Assembly (NCBI GenBank): GCA_019218315.1
Contig: JAHUUI010000001.1
Span: 479,722 to 543,721 of the forward strand
From: Cardiobacteriaceae bacterium TAE3-ERU3
GTDB taxonomy: Bacteria > Pseudomonadota > Gammaproteobacteria > Cardiobacteriales > Cardiobacteriaceae
DNA length: 64,000 nucleotides
Direction of reading: 5' to 3'
The translations under genes and the position numbers were made by a program. Positions 17,588-26,824 of the stretch are shown piece after piece (the stretch's first letter is position 1; each line of letters begins with the position of its first letter). The notes beneath the pieces are model-generated. The model ran no database searches. It saw nothing but the letters and a program-made list of their open reading frames with translations, and was not told where the DNA came from.

Positions 17588-18433
17588 ATGAAAAAACCAC
17601 TCATTCTCGCCATGATATTGGCATTGACCACGACATTTGCCTTTGCCGATGCTACTGCCGACCAACTGGCACAAGCACAGACTCTCTATGAGGACGGCGA
17701 TTACGCTACTGCACTGGAGATTTGGTCACCGCTTGCCGAGCAAGGCAATGCTGAGGCACAAGGAAAGCTCGGCCTGCTCTATCAATATGGAGATGCTGTA
17801 CCACAGGACTATAACAAAGCGATTCAGTGGTATGAAAAGGCCACCGCACAGAATAATGCCGCTGCACAATTCTATCTCGGCTTTTTGTATGACGAGGGTT
17901 TGGGTGTGACGCAGGATTACGCCAAAGCACGCGAGTGGTACGAAAAATCCGCTGCACAAGGCAACGCGCAAGCGCAAAGCAATCTCGGCTTATTTTACGA
18001 TCAGGGTTGGGGCGTGGTGCAGGATTACAGCAAAGCGCATGATTGGTATGAAAAAGCCGCTATACAGGGTAATACCTATGCACAATATAATCTTGGTTTG
18101 TTGTATCAATACGGCGATGGCGTGCTGCAGGACTACGACAAAGCGCGTGAATGGTTTGAAAAAGCCGCTACACAGGGCGATGCCGATGCACAATATAATC
18201 TCGGTTTGTTGTATCAATACGGCGATGGCGTGCCGCAGGACTATGGCAAAGCGTATGAATGGTTTGAAAAAGCCGCAGCGCAGGGTGATGCCGATGCACA
18301 ATACAGCCTCGCTTTGCTTTATCAATACGGAGATGGCGTACTGCAGGACTACGGCAAGGCACGGGAATGGTACGAAAAATCTGCGGCACAAGGTAATAGC
18401 GACGCACAGGAAGCCTTGCAACGGCTACCGTAA
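17588..18433 (+). CDS. Sel1-repeat (tetratricopeptide-like) periplasmic protein
   Basis: A 281-residue protein with a signal peptide (MKKPLILAMILALTTTFAFA) followed by six Sel1-like repeats of 36 residues from about residue 52 to the end, each of the form AQGNADAQYNLGLLYQYGDG..QDY.KA..WYEKA. Sel1 repeats are helical scaffolds for protein contacts. Repeats 4-6 are nearly identical at the DNA level (108-bp period, ~18060-18390), which points to recent duplication and possible length variation. The function is unknown; it is monocistronic. Confidence 0.85.
   Translation: MKKPLILAMILALTTTFAFADATADQLAQAQTLYEDGDYATALEIWSPLAEQGNAEAQGKLGLLYQYGDAVPQDYNKAIQWYEKATAQNNAAAQFYLGFLYDEGLGVTQDYAKAREWYEKSAAQGNAQAQSNLGLFYDQGWGVVQDYSKAHDWYEKAAIQGNTYAQYNLGLLYQYGDGVLQDYDKAREWFEKAATQGDADAQYNLGLLYQYGDGVPQDYGKAYEWFEKAAAQGDADAQYSLALLYQYGDGVLQDYGKAREWYEKSAAQGNSDAQEALQRLP
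18060..18390 (+). repeat. 108-bp tandem repeats inside the Sel1 gene
   Basis: Three successive 108-bp units with long identical stretches (for example around CAATACGGCGATGGCGT), encoding Sel1 repeats 4-6. Such repeats can expand or contract by recombination. Confidence 0.75.
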
Positions 18434-18638
18434 TGCTACACCTACGCCTTTTGCAAACCCGTACTAATCGGCCACCAATCCTGCTTTGTGCACTGCCAGG
18501 AAGATTCTGACCCCATTCTAAAATACTGGCTATCATCGCTTTAAAATGAGGCTATGCTAACAAGCTGAAGTATCAGTGCATGTGGTGTGTTTAACTTAAT
18601 GAATCAAAACTTAATTACGTAACAATAATTCAGTATGA

Positions 18639-18670
18639 TAAGGCCATCTCTCTTTACAGGAATGGCCTTA
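18639..18670 (+). promoter_or_regulatory. Hairpin enclosing the yaaA ribosome-binding site
   Basis: TAAGGCCAT (18639-18647) pairs perfectly with ATGGCCTTA (18662-18670). The loop carries the AGGA Shine-Dalgarno, and the 3' arm ends on the first base of the ATG at 18670. This could limit translation initiation. Confidence 0.45.
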
Positions 18671-19449
18671 TGTATTTTGTCCTATCCCCCGCGAAAAGCC
18701 TCAACGAAAAAGACCATGCGCCCGTCAGCAAGTACACGCAACCGGCGTTACTTGAACAAGCAGAAAAGCTGATGGATGTATTACGCGAGCAAAGCCCGAA
18801 CGACTTGCAGCAGTTGATGAACATTTCCGAAGACCTCGCCATGCTCAACAAACAGCGCAATGATGAATGGCATACGCCGTTTACGCCTGATAATGCCAAG
18901 CAAGCGGTGTTTCTGTTTGACGGTGACGTGTACACCGGCATTGATGCTTATAATCTTACTGAAGGTTCGCTGGAATATTTACAAGAACACGTCGGTTTGC
19001 TGTCCGGCTTATACGGTATTTTGCGTCCGCTGGATTTGATTCAGCCGTACCGTCTTGAAATGGGTACCAAACTCGCCAACCCGTCAGGTAAGGATTTATA
19101 CGCTTATTGGGGTAAGCAAATCAGCAAGGAAATTAACCAGCGCATGCAGGGCGACGACGAGCCGGTATTGATTAACCTCGCATCAAACGAGTACTTCAAA
19201 TCCGTGGATAAAAAGGCCTTGGTCGCCAAAGTCATTACCCCGCGCTTTGAGGATGAAAAGGGCGGCAAGTACAAAGTCATCAGTTTTTACGCGAAAAGAG
19301 CACGAGGTATGATGGTGCGCTACGCCGCAAATAACCGCATCAAACATCCGGAAAAGTTGCAAAATTTTGATATGGGTGGCTACGCATTCCATCCAGCCAG
19401 CTCGGATGACAGCACTTGGGTCTTCCGTCGCCCGGCATCCGCACAGTAA
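18670..19449 (+). CDS. yaaA: Peroxide stress protein YaaA
   Basis: A 259-residue cytoplasmic protein matching YaaA/DUF328 along its length: [14 protein letters not shown] at the start, [23 protein letters not shown]-type core (near 115-140), and [16 protein letters not shown] near the end. In E. coli YaaA lowers intracellular free iron and DNA damage during hydrogen peroxide stress and binds DNA. The length equals the family norm. The ribosome site lies in a predicted hairpin. It is followed by repeat R1 copy B and a parS-like site. Confidence 0.93.
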   Translation: MYFVLSPAKSLNEKDHAPVSKYTQPALLEQAEKLMDVLREQSPNDLQQLMNISEDLAMLNKQRNDEWHTPFTPDNAKQAVFLFDGDVYTGIDAYNLTEGSLEYLQEHVGLLSGLYGILRPLDLIQPYRLEMGTKLANPSGKDLYAYWGKQISKEINQRMQGDDEPVLINLASNEYFKSVDKKALVAKVITPRFEDEKGGKYKVISFYAKRARGMMVRYAANNRIKHPEKLQNFDMGGYAFHPASSDDSTWVFRRPASAQ

Positions 19450-19460
19450 TATAAGGCGCT

Positions 19461-19533
19461 CGTAAAACGGATACAGCAGATAAGAACAATATATTGTTCT
19501 TGTTTTTAGGTTACCCATAACCATCTTTGAAAT
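19461..19533. repeat. Palindromic repeat R1, copy B
   Basis: About 73 bp. It shares AAAACGG.TACAGCA near the left end, CATT/TATTGTTCTTGTTTTT in the centre and GGTTACCC toward the right end with copy A. It lies 14 bp from the parS-like site at 19548. Confidence 0.65.
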
Positions 19534-19547
19534 GGAGTTGTAGTCGA

Positions 19548-19563
19548 TGTTCCACGTGGAACA
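19548..19563. other. parS-like ParB binding site (site 2)
   Basis: TGTTCCACGTGGAACA, a perfect 16-bp palindrome, two symmetric changes from the parS consensus; 27 bp upstream of the start at 19591. Confidence 0.65.
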
Positions 19564-19590
19564 CAGCTGATAATCAGAAAAGGAATTTTG

Positions 19591-21864
19591 ATGAGCATTT
19601 TGCATTTGCATCCCAAGCTGAAAGCCGAACTCGATAAAGGCCATAAAAGTATTTTGGCTATTCTTGATGACCGCGATAGCAGCATCAAAAGAAACAGCGA
19701 CTCGACTGTATTCGAGCGCAATAACCTGATTGCACAAAACGCTTACCAACGCGCGTTGGTTGCCGAGTACTTTGGCGATATTACTGCTGCTTACGCCGCT
19801 GCCGAACGGGCTTACCGCCATAACTCGAATAACTTTTACCAGCATCCTGATTTGGTGCGTATCGCACTGGCACAAGACACCGAAGAAAGTCGTGCTTTGG
19901 CATTTGAAGTTGCCGAATATTTTGCCGGTCTGGTCGAGAGCATCCCGCCGTTTTGGGCAGATTGGGACGAAGATGCGCAGCATGCTGCCGTTGTTGCACT
20001 TCCCGACAATCATTATGACCCGACTGATGCCGCCGCGGCTGCAATGGATGCGCTGATGACCGCCGCAGCTGAGAAATATCCGGACATGCGCGTGTATTTC
20101 TACCGCAAAAATGCAGTGAGGCTGATTACCCATGAACAGGATTATGACGCTGCGCAAAAAATGCTCGATGAATGGCGCGCCAGCGGCATCAAACCCGATT
20201 ATTACGACCGCGACCAAAGCATGCTCTATTACGAAAGCGGACAAAATGAAGCATTGATTGCCCATTGGCAGGGGCGCGATGATGAACTGGCACGGCAGGT
20301 CTATCCCACCGCGTATTGGATGACGTGGGTAACGCGGATTCTCGCAGGGCAAACCTTACCCGATAACCTAACCCCGCCAACCTGCAACAGAGCCGATACG
20401 CTCTATACCGCTGCCACATGGGTACTCAATATCCATGATGATTTGGACGAAAATCCCGTCATCGACAAACAGCTCTTACGCCTCGGCATTACAATTGGCG
20501 AACACACCCTTAAACTCTATGAAGCCATTGAACAAGGCGCATTAAACGGCTACGCCTGTGATGCCCACGTTTATGCCATGCTGTGCCGTAACCTCGGCTG
20601 CCTGCATAACGACAATGACAACATCGAACGCTGCATCGAGCTTGCCGAACGCGGTTTTGCCTTGTCACCATTTATCGAAAACGGCTACGTTACCGTTGCT
20701 TATCCTTACGAGCTTGGGCAATACGAACGCGCTTTTGCCAATATTGGTAAAGTACGCAAAGCACTTGGTTCTTATATTGAGCCGCATGAACGCCGTAATA
20801 TCGGACGCCATGAACTGTACTGCTGTGCCAAACTGAACCGTCCTAACGATGCTGTTACTGCTTACCAACAGTACCTTACCCGTGAGGCCAAGCACCTTGA
20901 ATTGGTTGCGCTGTACAGCACCCATGTCATTGAAAGTATCGATGAATACCTGCCAGCTGATTTCAGCGAAGAACTCGAATCACACAACTATTTTCTTGGC
21001 TGCGTTAACGCAGCGATTGATGAATTGCGCGAAAAGCATCCCGAACATCCGGCATTGCTCACCATCAGGCTGGAAAATTGCGCCCGTGTTGGTGATGCAG
21101 ATGACGTTAAATATGTTGAAGAACAGACAAAATCCATCAAAAGCGTCCTTGCCCGCCGTGATCTCGACCCGTACAACCGCTTTATGATCGCGTTCAATCA
21201 GGGGTACCTCACTGTGTGCAAAAGCCAACAACAATCTCGCCTCAACCCACTACGCAAACGCACCTTGCAACAGGGCATTACTCAAATGCAAGACGCGCTC
21301 GCTAGCGCACCAAGTGATAAAAACCCCGTTTGGCTGCAACGCTTGGGCTTCGCGCATTTCCTGTTCGCGCATGTGCTTTACCATCTGAACCAGAATCAGC
21401 AAACGGCAATTGAACAGTACGGTAAAGCCCTTGCTTTGCTGCCGGATGGTGGCATACCGCTGCTTGACCTGTTTGCCGCGTGGCAGCTCAATACTGATAG
21501 CGATGACCTCAAAACCATCCGCTACCGCTACATCAAAGGGCAAAACGACAATGCACAACTGCAAGTATCGAGTGCTACCCATCCGGATTGGGAAACCCTG
21601 AATGTCGGTAAATACCAGGAATCTGTATCCGAACTAAATGAAGACCTGCATCCCAACTACCTGCGTATGGTTGCATACTTCCATCGCGGCGTACTGCTAC
21701 AAGATAGCGGCAATAGCAGTGAGGCAATAGACGACTTACGCCACGCATGGCGCATCAATCCATTTAGCGATGAAACTTCTTTTGTTATTGCCGCCACATT
21801 GAGCGCAATCGGCAGCGATGCCATACAAGCAGAATTGGATTATCACACCCGAATTCAGCATTAA
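19591..21864 (+). CDS. Large TPR-like repeat protein, unknown function
   Basis: A 757-residue, almost wholly helical protein without signal peptide or membrane segment. Repeated helix pairs with TPR character are seen, for example ALVAEYFGDITAAYAAAERA (~50-75) and a final TPR with YFHRGVLLQDSGNSSEAIDD. I could not assign a named family. The ATG at 19591 follows AAGGAATTTTG; a TTG three bases before it is less likely. It is followed after 47 bp by the DUF4209 gene, so the two may be co-expressed, although the latter is markedly more AT-rich. Confidence 0.7.
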   Translation: MSILHLHPKLKAELDKGHKSILAILDDRDSSIKRNSDSTVFERNNLIAQNAYQRALVAEYFGDITAAYAAAERAYRHNSNNFYQHPDLVRIALAQDTEESRALAFEVAEYFAGLVESIPPFWADWDEDAQHAAVVALPDNHYDPTDAAAAAMDALMTAAAEKYPDMRVYFYRKNAVRLITHEQDYDAAQKMLDEWRASGIKPDYYDRDQSMLYYESGQNEALIAHWQGRDDELARQVYPTAYWMTWVTRILAGQTLPDNLTPPTCNRADTLYTAATWVLNIHDDLDENPVIDKQLLRLGITIGEHTLKLYEAIEQGALNGYACDAHVYAMLCRNLGCLHNDNDNIERCIELAERGFALSPFIENGYVTVAYPYELGQYERAFANIGKVRKALGSYIEPHERRNIGRHELYCCAKLNRPNDAVTAYQQYLTREAKHLELVALYSTHVIESIDEYLPADFSEELESHNYFLGCVNAAIDELREKHPEHPALLTIRLENCARVGDADDVKYVEEQTKSIKSVLARRDLDPYNRFMIAFNQGYLTVCKSQQQSRLNPLRKRTLQQGITQMQDALASAPSDKNPVWLQRLGFAHFLFAHVLYHLNQNQQTAIEQYGKALALLPDGGIPLLDLFAAWQLNTDSDDLKTIRYRYIKGQNDNAQLQVSSATHPDWETLNVGKYQESVSELNEDLHPNYLRMVAYFHRGVLLQDSGNSSEAIDDLRHAWRINPFSDETSFVIAATLSAIGSDAIQAELDYHTRIQH

Positions 21865-21911
21865 TGCCGCGTATCCGTAACTTTAGATATAAATTAAGTA
21901 TGGAGTAATAA

Positions 21912-23654
21912 ATGGCTGTTCTTGAAGAATTTGATATGAAAGCAATATGCAGTACATTGACTAAACTAGAAGATACAGACTCATTCTGCGCTATGGCTCT
22001 TTTGTTTACATGTGAAGCACGAAAAAGTGAGAAAAATGGGGAAATTTCACGAACAGAAGCTTATCGGGTTTTATCTAGGGCGTGTGGATATGAAGTTCGG
22101 CCAACATCTGAATCTGAATTTTCACAATGGGATTACTGTAAAAAAATTGAATTAACAACCGAGGATATTCATTATCTTGAACAACTTATTCCTGTGGTTG
22201 CAACATATTCGTTAAAAGGACGATTAGCTGATTTATTATGGTTGAGCAAAAAACCTAGGAATAAAGAAGATGCTTTAACTGCTATCGAAGCATATACATC
22301 CATAGAAATCAGTGATGAGACATGGTGCCAATACGCCGAGCAATGTTACCACCGGGCTATCACCCTTGCTAAAAGTTTTAAAGGATTAAGTGATGATCAT
22401 TTAGAAACAATCCAAAATAATTTACTTATAGAGTTACAGAATGCCACAAGTGAACAGCGTTTTTATGGATATTTTTTAGCCAAGATATTATTGATTTATA
22501 AACTTGCCCAACCTAATACCGAGTGTGTGGCTGGATATTTAATTGAGCTTGGAGAAAAATTTATAAAAGAAAATGATTGGACTATAGCCGAAGATTATTT
22601 TAGGTTGGCAGCAAAATGGTATGAAAAAGATGGTCAGAAAGAAAGATGTTTTGAACTAATTACTCGTGCCGCAGATGTTTTTGTAGAGCATGGAACAAAA
22701 AGATTATCTAGTGGAGATAAACTGGCTGCTCTTATAATTTATAATCAGTCTATTGAAAAATACCGTCTAATACCTAAAGAGTTCCGTAAGCAACTGCATG
22801 TAGAAAGTAAAATTGATAGCGTTGAAAAATTGAGGAAAAACCTTCAAAATAATTTATCTATGGCAGACTTCAGTTTAATGGAAGTTGGTGACAATATTCC
22901 TAATCAATATCAAAAATATATAGAATCCATAAAAAATTTTAGTCAAGAGGAAGCTTGGGAGTTTATTATTAACCATCCAATTCCAGAAAAAGATAAGATC
23001 TACCAACAGGCTGCTAATAAACAATATAATAATCTTATCTGTCATATTGCTACTAATATGACTCTTAGTGATGATAAGAGAATAATTGGCATGTCCAACA
23101 CCTCTGATATGGGTGATCTAATACATAAAGCAAGTATTGAGTATTTTTCTTTATGGAGTGATATTTTTGTAAGTTCAGAATTGTTACCTGCGTTATCAAT
23201 ACTAAATTCAAAACCATTTCTAACAGAATCAGATTTTATTGATATGGCCAAACAATCAAAATATTTTCCATCTGATCGTGCAAATTTAGTTGGCAAAGGA
23301 ATTTATGCCGGTTATCAAGTTGATTTTGTTACAGCAATACACTTTTTAATACCTCAGATTGAACACATGGTTCGTATAAAATTACAAGAAATAGGCGTAA
23401 CAACAAGCAATACAGACTCACTTGGCTTAGAGCAAGAAAATGGATTAAGCACTTTGATGAAAAATCCTGAAGTTGAGGAGATCTTTGGTAAAGATGAAAC
23501 ATTTTATATTCAGGCTTTATTTTGTGATGGATATGGCCCAAATCTACGCAATAACCTTGCACATGGCTTACTAGATGAAAACTCATGCCAGTCCGCAAGT
23601 GCCAAACTTGCTTGGCTATTTGCTTTGCGTTGGGCAAATACATCAGAATCTTAA
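21912..23654 (+). CDS. DUF4209-type protein with C-terminal HEPN-like motif
   Basis: A 580-residue protein. The N-terminal ~330 residues are helical with TPR-like segments (AEDYFRLAAKWYEKDG). The C-terminal part (~470-560) has the DUF4209 hallmarks: an FLIPQIEHMVR helix, a Leu-rich stretch, IFGKDE, and FCDGYGPNLRNNLAHGLLD. RNNLAH (546-551) fits R-x4-H of HEPN domains, many of which are RNases in defence or toxin systems. The DNA is clearly more AT-rich than its neighbours, which suggests acquisition. A role in defence or stress is inference. Confidence 0.65.
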   Translation: MAVLEEFDMKAICSTLTKLEDTDSFCAMALLFTCEARKSEKNGEISRTEAYRVLSRACGYEVRPTSESEFSQWDYCKKIELTTEDIHYLEQLIPVVATYSLKGRLADLLWLSKKPRNKEDALTAIEAYTSIEISDETWCQYAEQCYHRAITLAKSFKGLSDDHLETIQNNLLIELQNATSEQRFYGYFLAKILLIYKLAQPNTECVAGYLIELGEKFIKENDWTIAEDYFRLAAKWYEKDGQKERCFELITRAADVFVEHGTKRLSSGDKLAALIIYNQSIEKYRLIPKEFRKQLHVESKIDSVEKLRKNLQNNLSMADFSLMEVGDNIPNQYQKYIESIKNFSQEEAWEFIINHPIPEKDKIYQQAANKQYNNLICHIATNMTLSDDKRIIGMSNTSDMGDLIHKASIEYFSLWSDIFVSSELLPALSILNSKPFLTESDFIDMAKQSKYFPSDRANLVGKGIYAGYQVDFVTAIHFLIPQIEHMVRIKLQEIGVTTSNTDSLGLEQENGLSTLMKNPEVEEIFGKDETFYIQALFCDGYGPNLRNNLAHGLLDENSCQSASAKLAWLFALRWANTSES

Positions 23655-23738
23655 TGTATAGACTATTAATATTGTATGCGGTAATGGCTGGCCATTAGCC
23701 TGCTTACCTACTTGTGGTCTAAAGCGAAAGGAATTGAA

Positions 23739-24389
23739 ATGCGCCTGAATGATCCGGCATTCAATAAAGAATGTTTAAAGGAAAATCCTGTTCAGCCAAT
23801 GAGCAGAACAGAAAAAATACTGCTAAACATTAGCGGTTATGTCTTATTGACGTGGTTTGTAGTCATATTGCTTTTGCCGACAGTAATAGAATATTTTGTC
23901 AACGTGGATGAATACATTGCGCAGTCTGATGACGTGACTATAAGTCCATACCAGTTGGTTAGCACAGAGCATTTTGTCGAAACTGGTTACGGCAAAAAGA
24001 GTGTTTATCTTATCAAAGCTGGCAATACTTTTTATGCTTTGTCTTATTATCAGAAATCGAAGAAAGATGTGGGTATATGGTGGAGAAGCGATCTGCAAAA
24101 GCATCACCGCGTCATCATCAAACTCAATCCGGTTGCTTTAAATAAACATCGCGGCACGCAGCAAGACCCGATTCCGGTACTCAATTTTGCCTTTGCACCG
24201 AACGAAGATATATGGGATGAAGAAAGCTACCGCTACAACGTGTTGGCGTATCGTGTACGCGAAGATATGCTGCATATTAAATCCTATTATTGGATATTAA
24301 ATGGCTTGGCGGTTATCAGCATGCTGATATTTTTTGTATTGATATTGAAAGAAAGGCATAGAGAGCATAAAGCGTTAAAGGGTAAATAA
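23739..24389 (+). CDS. Membrane protein of unknown function with two membrane segments
   Basis: A 216-residue protein with a short cytoplasmic N-terminus, one membrane helix at about 30-52 (LLTWFVVILLLPTVIEYF), a ~120-residue probably periplasmic domain rich in Tyr and charged residues, a second helix at about 180-205 (LAVISMLIFFVLIL) and a basic tail (KERHREHKALKGK). The start at 23739 follows AAAGGAATTGAA. Its family is not recognised. It follows the DUF4209 gene by 84 bp and may belong to the same accessory unit. Confidence 0.6.
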   Translation: MRLNDPAFNKECLKENPVQPMSRTEKILLNISGYVLLTWFVVILLLPTVIEYFVNVDEYIAQSDDVTISPYQLVSTEHFVETGYGKKSVYLIKAGNTFYALSYYQKSKKDVGIWWRSDLQKHHRVIIKLNPVALNKHRGTQQDPIPVLNFAFAPNEDIWDEESYRYNVLAYRVREDMLHIKSYYWILNGLAVISMLIFFVLILKERHREHKALKGK

Positions 24390-24401
24390 TGACCCAAATG
24401 C

Positions 24402-24417
24402 TGTTCCACATGGAACA
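24402..24417. other. parS-like ParB binding site (site 3)
   Basis: TGTTCCACATGGAACA; one base (CACATG for CACGTG) off the perfect palindrome at 19548. It lies just after the membrane protein gene. Confidence 0.5.
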
Positions 24418-24510
24418 CACTATATGCCCGTATATTGCAATGGCTGTGTACTGGCAAAATTGTGCAGGTTGCCTATATTTATGTTTCTGTTTCTGCGCTA
24501 CAATCCAATT

Positions 24511-24592
24511 CCATAAATACGGTCACGGTGTAACTAAAAAATAAAAACAAGAATAATCCCTTGTTTTTAAATGCTGTAACCGTTTTTCTGGG
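24511..24592. repeat. Palindromic repeat R1, copy C
   Basis: About 82 bp, inverted relative to copy A. GCTGTAACCGTTTTTCTGG at its right end is the inverse of copy A's left end, and it has central ATAAAAACAAG...CTTGTTTTTA. It lies between parS-like sites 3 and 4, which flank it within the 261-bp gap 24390-24650. Confidence 0.7.
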
Positions 24593-24617
24593 GTCCTCCT
24601 ATACAACCCATCGCTCT

Positions 24618-24633
24618 TGTTTCACGTGAAACA
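24618..24633. other. parS ParB binding site, exact consensus (site 4)
   Basis: TGTTTCACGTGAAACA, identical to the canonical parS palindrome known from B. subtilis and conserved across bacteria; 17 bp before the start codon at 24651. Confidence 0.8.
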
Positions 24634-24650
24634 TCACTCAAGGTACAACC

Positions 24651-26591
24651 ATGCATTATTCTTTGGCGCTTAGCAGCGAGTTACCGGACAAATCGTTACT
24701 CGATGAGTTTAAAAATATCGCGCTGGTACGTGGTGAATACATTTGTCGCAAGCATGGTGTGTACGTGACTACCGCTACATGGCGCTTGCACGCCAAAGCC
24801 TATTTATCGACTTTGCTCGACAGGGCAGATGGCAAGGCCGTGTGGTATCGCTTTACAGAATTGGAAACCTTTGAAGCCAACGTATTGGCAGGGTGCGACA
24901 AGGAAATCGACAGTGAAGCCAATCCGGTGATTGGTTTGCGCGGGGTTCGTCGTGCGCGGGCATTACCGGCTGCGTTTCAGCAAGAAATTGAGCTGATTGT
25001 CGCACTTCGCGAAAAGTATCCCAATCTGCATGTAATTATTCCGTTCGTCACCAATCCTGATGATATCCACTTTGTGCGTGACGCGTTACTCACTGCGGGC
25101 TATGACGGTAAAATTGCCGCAATGATTGAAACGCCAGCGGCACTGTTTCAGGTCGAGGCATGTATCGCGGCCGGTTTGTCACGTGTGGTTGTTGGCCTGA
25201 ATGATTTGTGTAGCACTTTACTCGCGAGTAACCGTTCCGGTCACAAAGATGATTACCTGCATCCAGTCGTTATTACGGCGCTAGAGCAAATTTGTCATGC
25301 CGCCGAACAGGCGAATATTGAAGTGGCGGTTGCCGGTTATTTGCCCGATGGGCTCATCACAAAGTTGCAAGCATTGGCGGTTGACGACGTGATTCTGCAT
25401 TATGCCCTGTTGCCTAAATACAACGTGGCGTACGAGGGTAGGGTAGATAGTGATCTGCTACTCAATATCAAGCGGCAAACACGGCGCCAGATTGCTGGGC
25501 GTTTGCAGCGAGTCGCGCCGTATGCACGAAGCAGGATGCAAGGATGGGCGATACCGATGGATGATGCCACACCGGCTATTGCCTTACTGCATCAAATCGC
25601 GAGTGGTTTTTCGGTGTATGGACGCAATCCATTGTCAAAACAGGAAAAAGCAGCATTAGAGTGGACAAAGTGGCAAGCGCAAATGGCATTTATCAGGCAA
25701 AGCATGATTTGTCATGGCGAAGCAATCAGTAGTCAGGAATGCCTCGACTATGAACAGCATCGTCAGCAAATAGAGCGTGAATTTGCCGCTCGTTTTGCGG
25801 CACAGGATGCGCTGTTGTTCCATTCAGCTGCAGAGGCAATGTCAGCAACCTGTACTGCGTTGAGCAGCCAAGGCAAAAAGATAGTGATCGTTAAGGATGG
25901 TTTGCATACGACATGGGCAAACAACATTGCAGCAGATTACTGCGATAAAGCTGAATTGCTTGCCGCACTCGAACGCGATCAGCCGCACGTCGTGCTATTG
26001 CAAGATAAAGTGGAAAATATCAGCGAGCTGTGTGCGGCATTTCCCGCTACGTTGTTTATCGTGAATGGCGACGTACTACATGAAAATGTCATCGGTATAA
26101 GCGGGTTTGAAGGGTTCTTGCCTGAACAACAGGCCGGGGTGATTTATGGCAATGCAATACTACTGCAATCAATCAGGGATCATGCACGGGAAAGCGGGCA
26201 ATTGATCAGTGACGCAGTATTGCCGTATTTCAGCGAACCACTCATCCGTACCGCCAAGCTGCAAGAAGAGATACAGGAAGGCAATGCTGCTGCTTTGCAT
26301 GACGCCTTACAGCAGCATTTACCCAAAGTATTTCATGTTACACGCAACGGCACAATATTGACCATTTCCCATCAGAATAATGATGCGCAGGCTTTGCATG
26401 CTCTACAACTGACATGGCAATCAGCTTATCAACAAAGCAGCAGAGATTGCTCGTCGACAACCCATTATCCGTATACGTATTTATCTATTGAAAAGAACGA
26501 CAACCCTGATCCAATGCTATCCCTGCATATTTTAGTTGGGCTTGAGCCAAAAAATATTTTACTTGATTTAAGTAAATCCATATCAGAGTGA
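24651..26591 (+). CDS. PEP-utilising-type TIM barrel fused to a degenerate PLP-fold domain
   Basis: A 646-residue two-part protein. Residues ~1-290 resemble the C-terminal barrel of PEP synthase/PPDK enzymes: VWYRFTELETFEANVL, NPVIGLRGVRRAR (Arg97, Arg100), PFVTNPDDIHFV, MIETPAALF (Glu160) and VVGLNDL (Asn184, Asp185). The catalytic G-x-C-G loop is replaced by VAGYLPDG (~227-234). Residues ~330-600 resemble fold-type I alpha-oxoamine synthases (AAQDALLFHSAAEAMSA; NGDVLHENVIGISGFEGF; AGVIYGNAILLQSIRDHA), but no lysine stands at the PLP position. The fusion may be a binding or regulatory protein; the function is unknown. The start follows CAAGGTACAACC and lies just after parS site 4. Confidence 0.6.
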   Translation: MHYSLALSSELPDKSLLDEFKNIALVRGEYICRKHGVYVTTATWRLHAKAYLSTLLDRADGKAVWYRFTELETFEANVLAGCDKEIDSEANPVIGLRGVRRARALPAAFQQEIELIVALREKYPNLHVIIPFVTNPDDIHFVRDALLTAGYDGKIAAMIETPAALFQVEACIAAGLSRVVVGLNDLCSTLLASNRSGHKDDYLHPVVITALEQICHAAEQANIEVAVAGYLPDGLITKLQALAVDDVILHYALLPKYNVAYEGRVDSDLLLNIKRQTRRQIAGRLQRVAPYARSRMQGWAIPMDDATPAIALLHQIASGFSVYGRNPLSKQEKAALEWTKWQAQMAFIRQSMICHGEAISSQECLDYEQHRQQIEREFAARFAAQDALLFHSAAEAMSATCTALSSQGKKIVIVKDGLHTTWANNIAADYCDKAELLAALERDQPHVVLLQDKVENISELCAAFPATLFIVNGDVLHENVIGISGFEGFLPEQQAGVIYGNAILLQSIRDHARESGQLISDAVLPYFSEPLIRTAKLQEEIQEGNAAALHDALQQHLPKVFHVTRNGTILTISHQNNDAQALHALQLTWQSAYQQSSRDCSSTTHYPYTYLSIEKNDNPDPMLSLHILVGLEPKNILLDLSKSISE

Positions 26592-26702
26592 CATGCATCT
26601 TTAGGATTGCCTTGAAATAGACAAGTCCTTGATAATAAGGCGTAGAAGGATTGGGCAGACTGGCACCAGTTTATGGCTGAATAATTTCAAATTGATACTG
26701 AG

Positions 26703-26776
26703 TCGTGCTGTCTTCTGTACTAAAGTACCTTCTTCGTCCGCAACCCTCTTATTAAAATATAAATGGTTCGGCGATA
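26703..26776 (-). repeat. Diverged R2-like repeat
   Basis: TGCTGTCTTCTGTACTAAAG and the following AGTACCTTCTTCG, then ATTAAAATATAAATGGTTCG, follow the order of the 11.2-kb R2 copy. It lies in the 233-bp gap after the fusion gene. Confidence 0.5.
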
Positions 26777-26824
26777 TGACAAAAGATATTGCTGAGGCCG
26801 CAGTAGTCTAGTGCACCCTTTATT

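Noticed and set aside
18060-18390. Regular repeats that might suggest a CRISPR array
   Set aside because: The 108-bp units are coding Sel1 repeats with no unique spacers. No CRISPR array or cas gene was found in the window.
19183-20352. Long minus-strand frame (389 codons) across the end of yaaA and the TPR gene
   Set aside because: It crosses a gene boundary, a repeat and a parS-like site and is opposite two well-supported coding regions.
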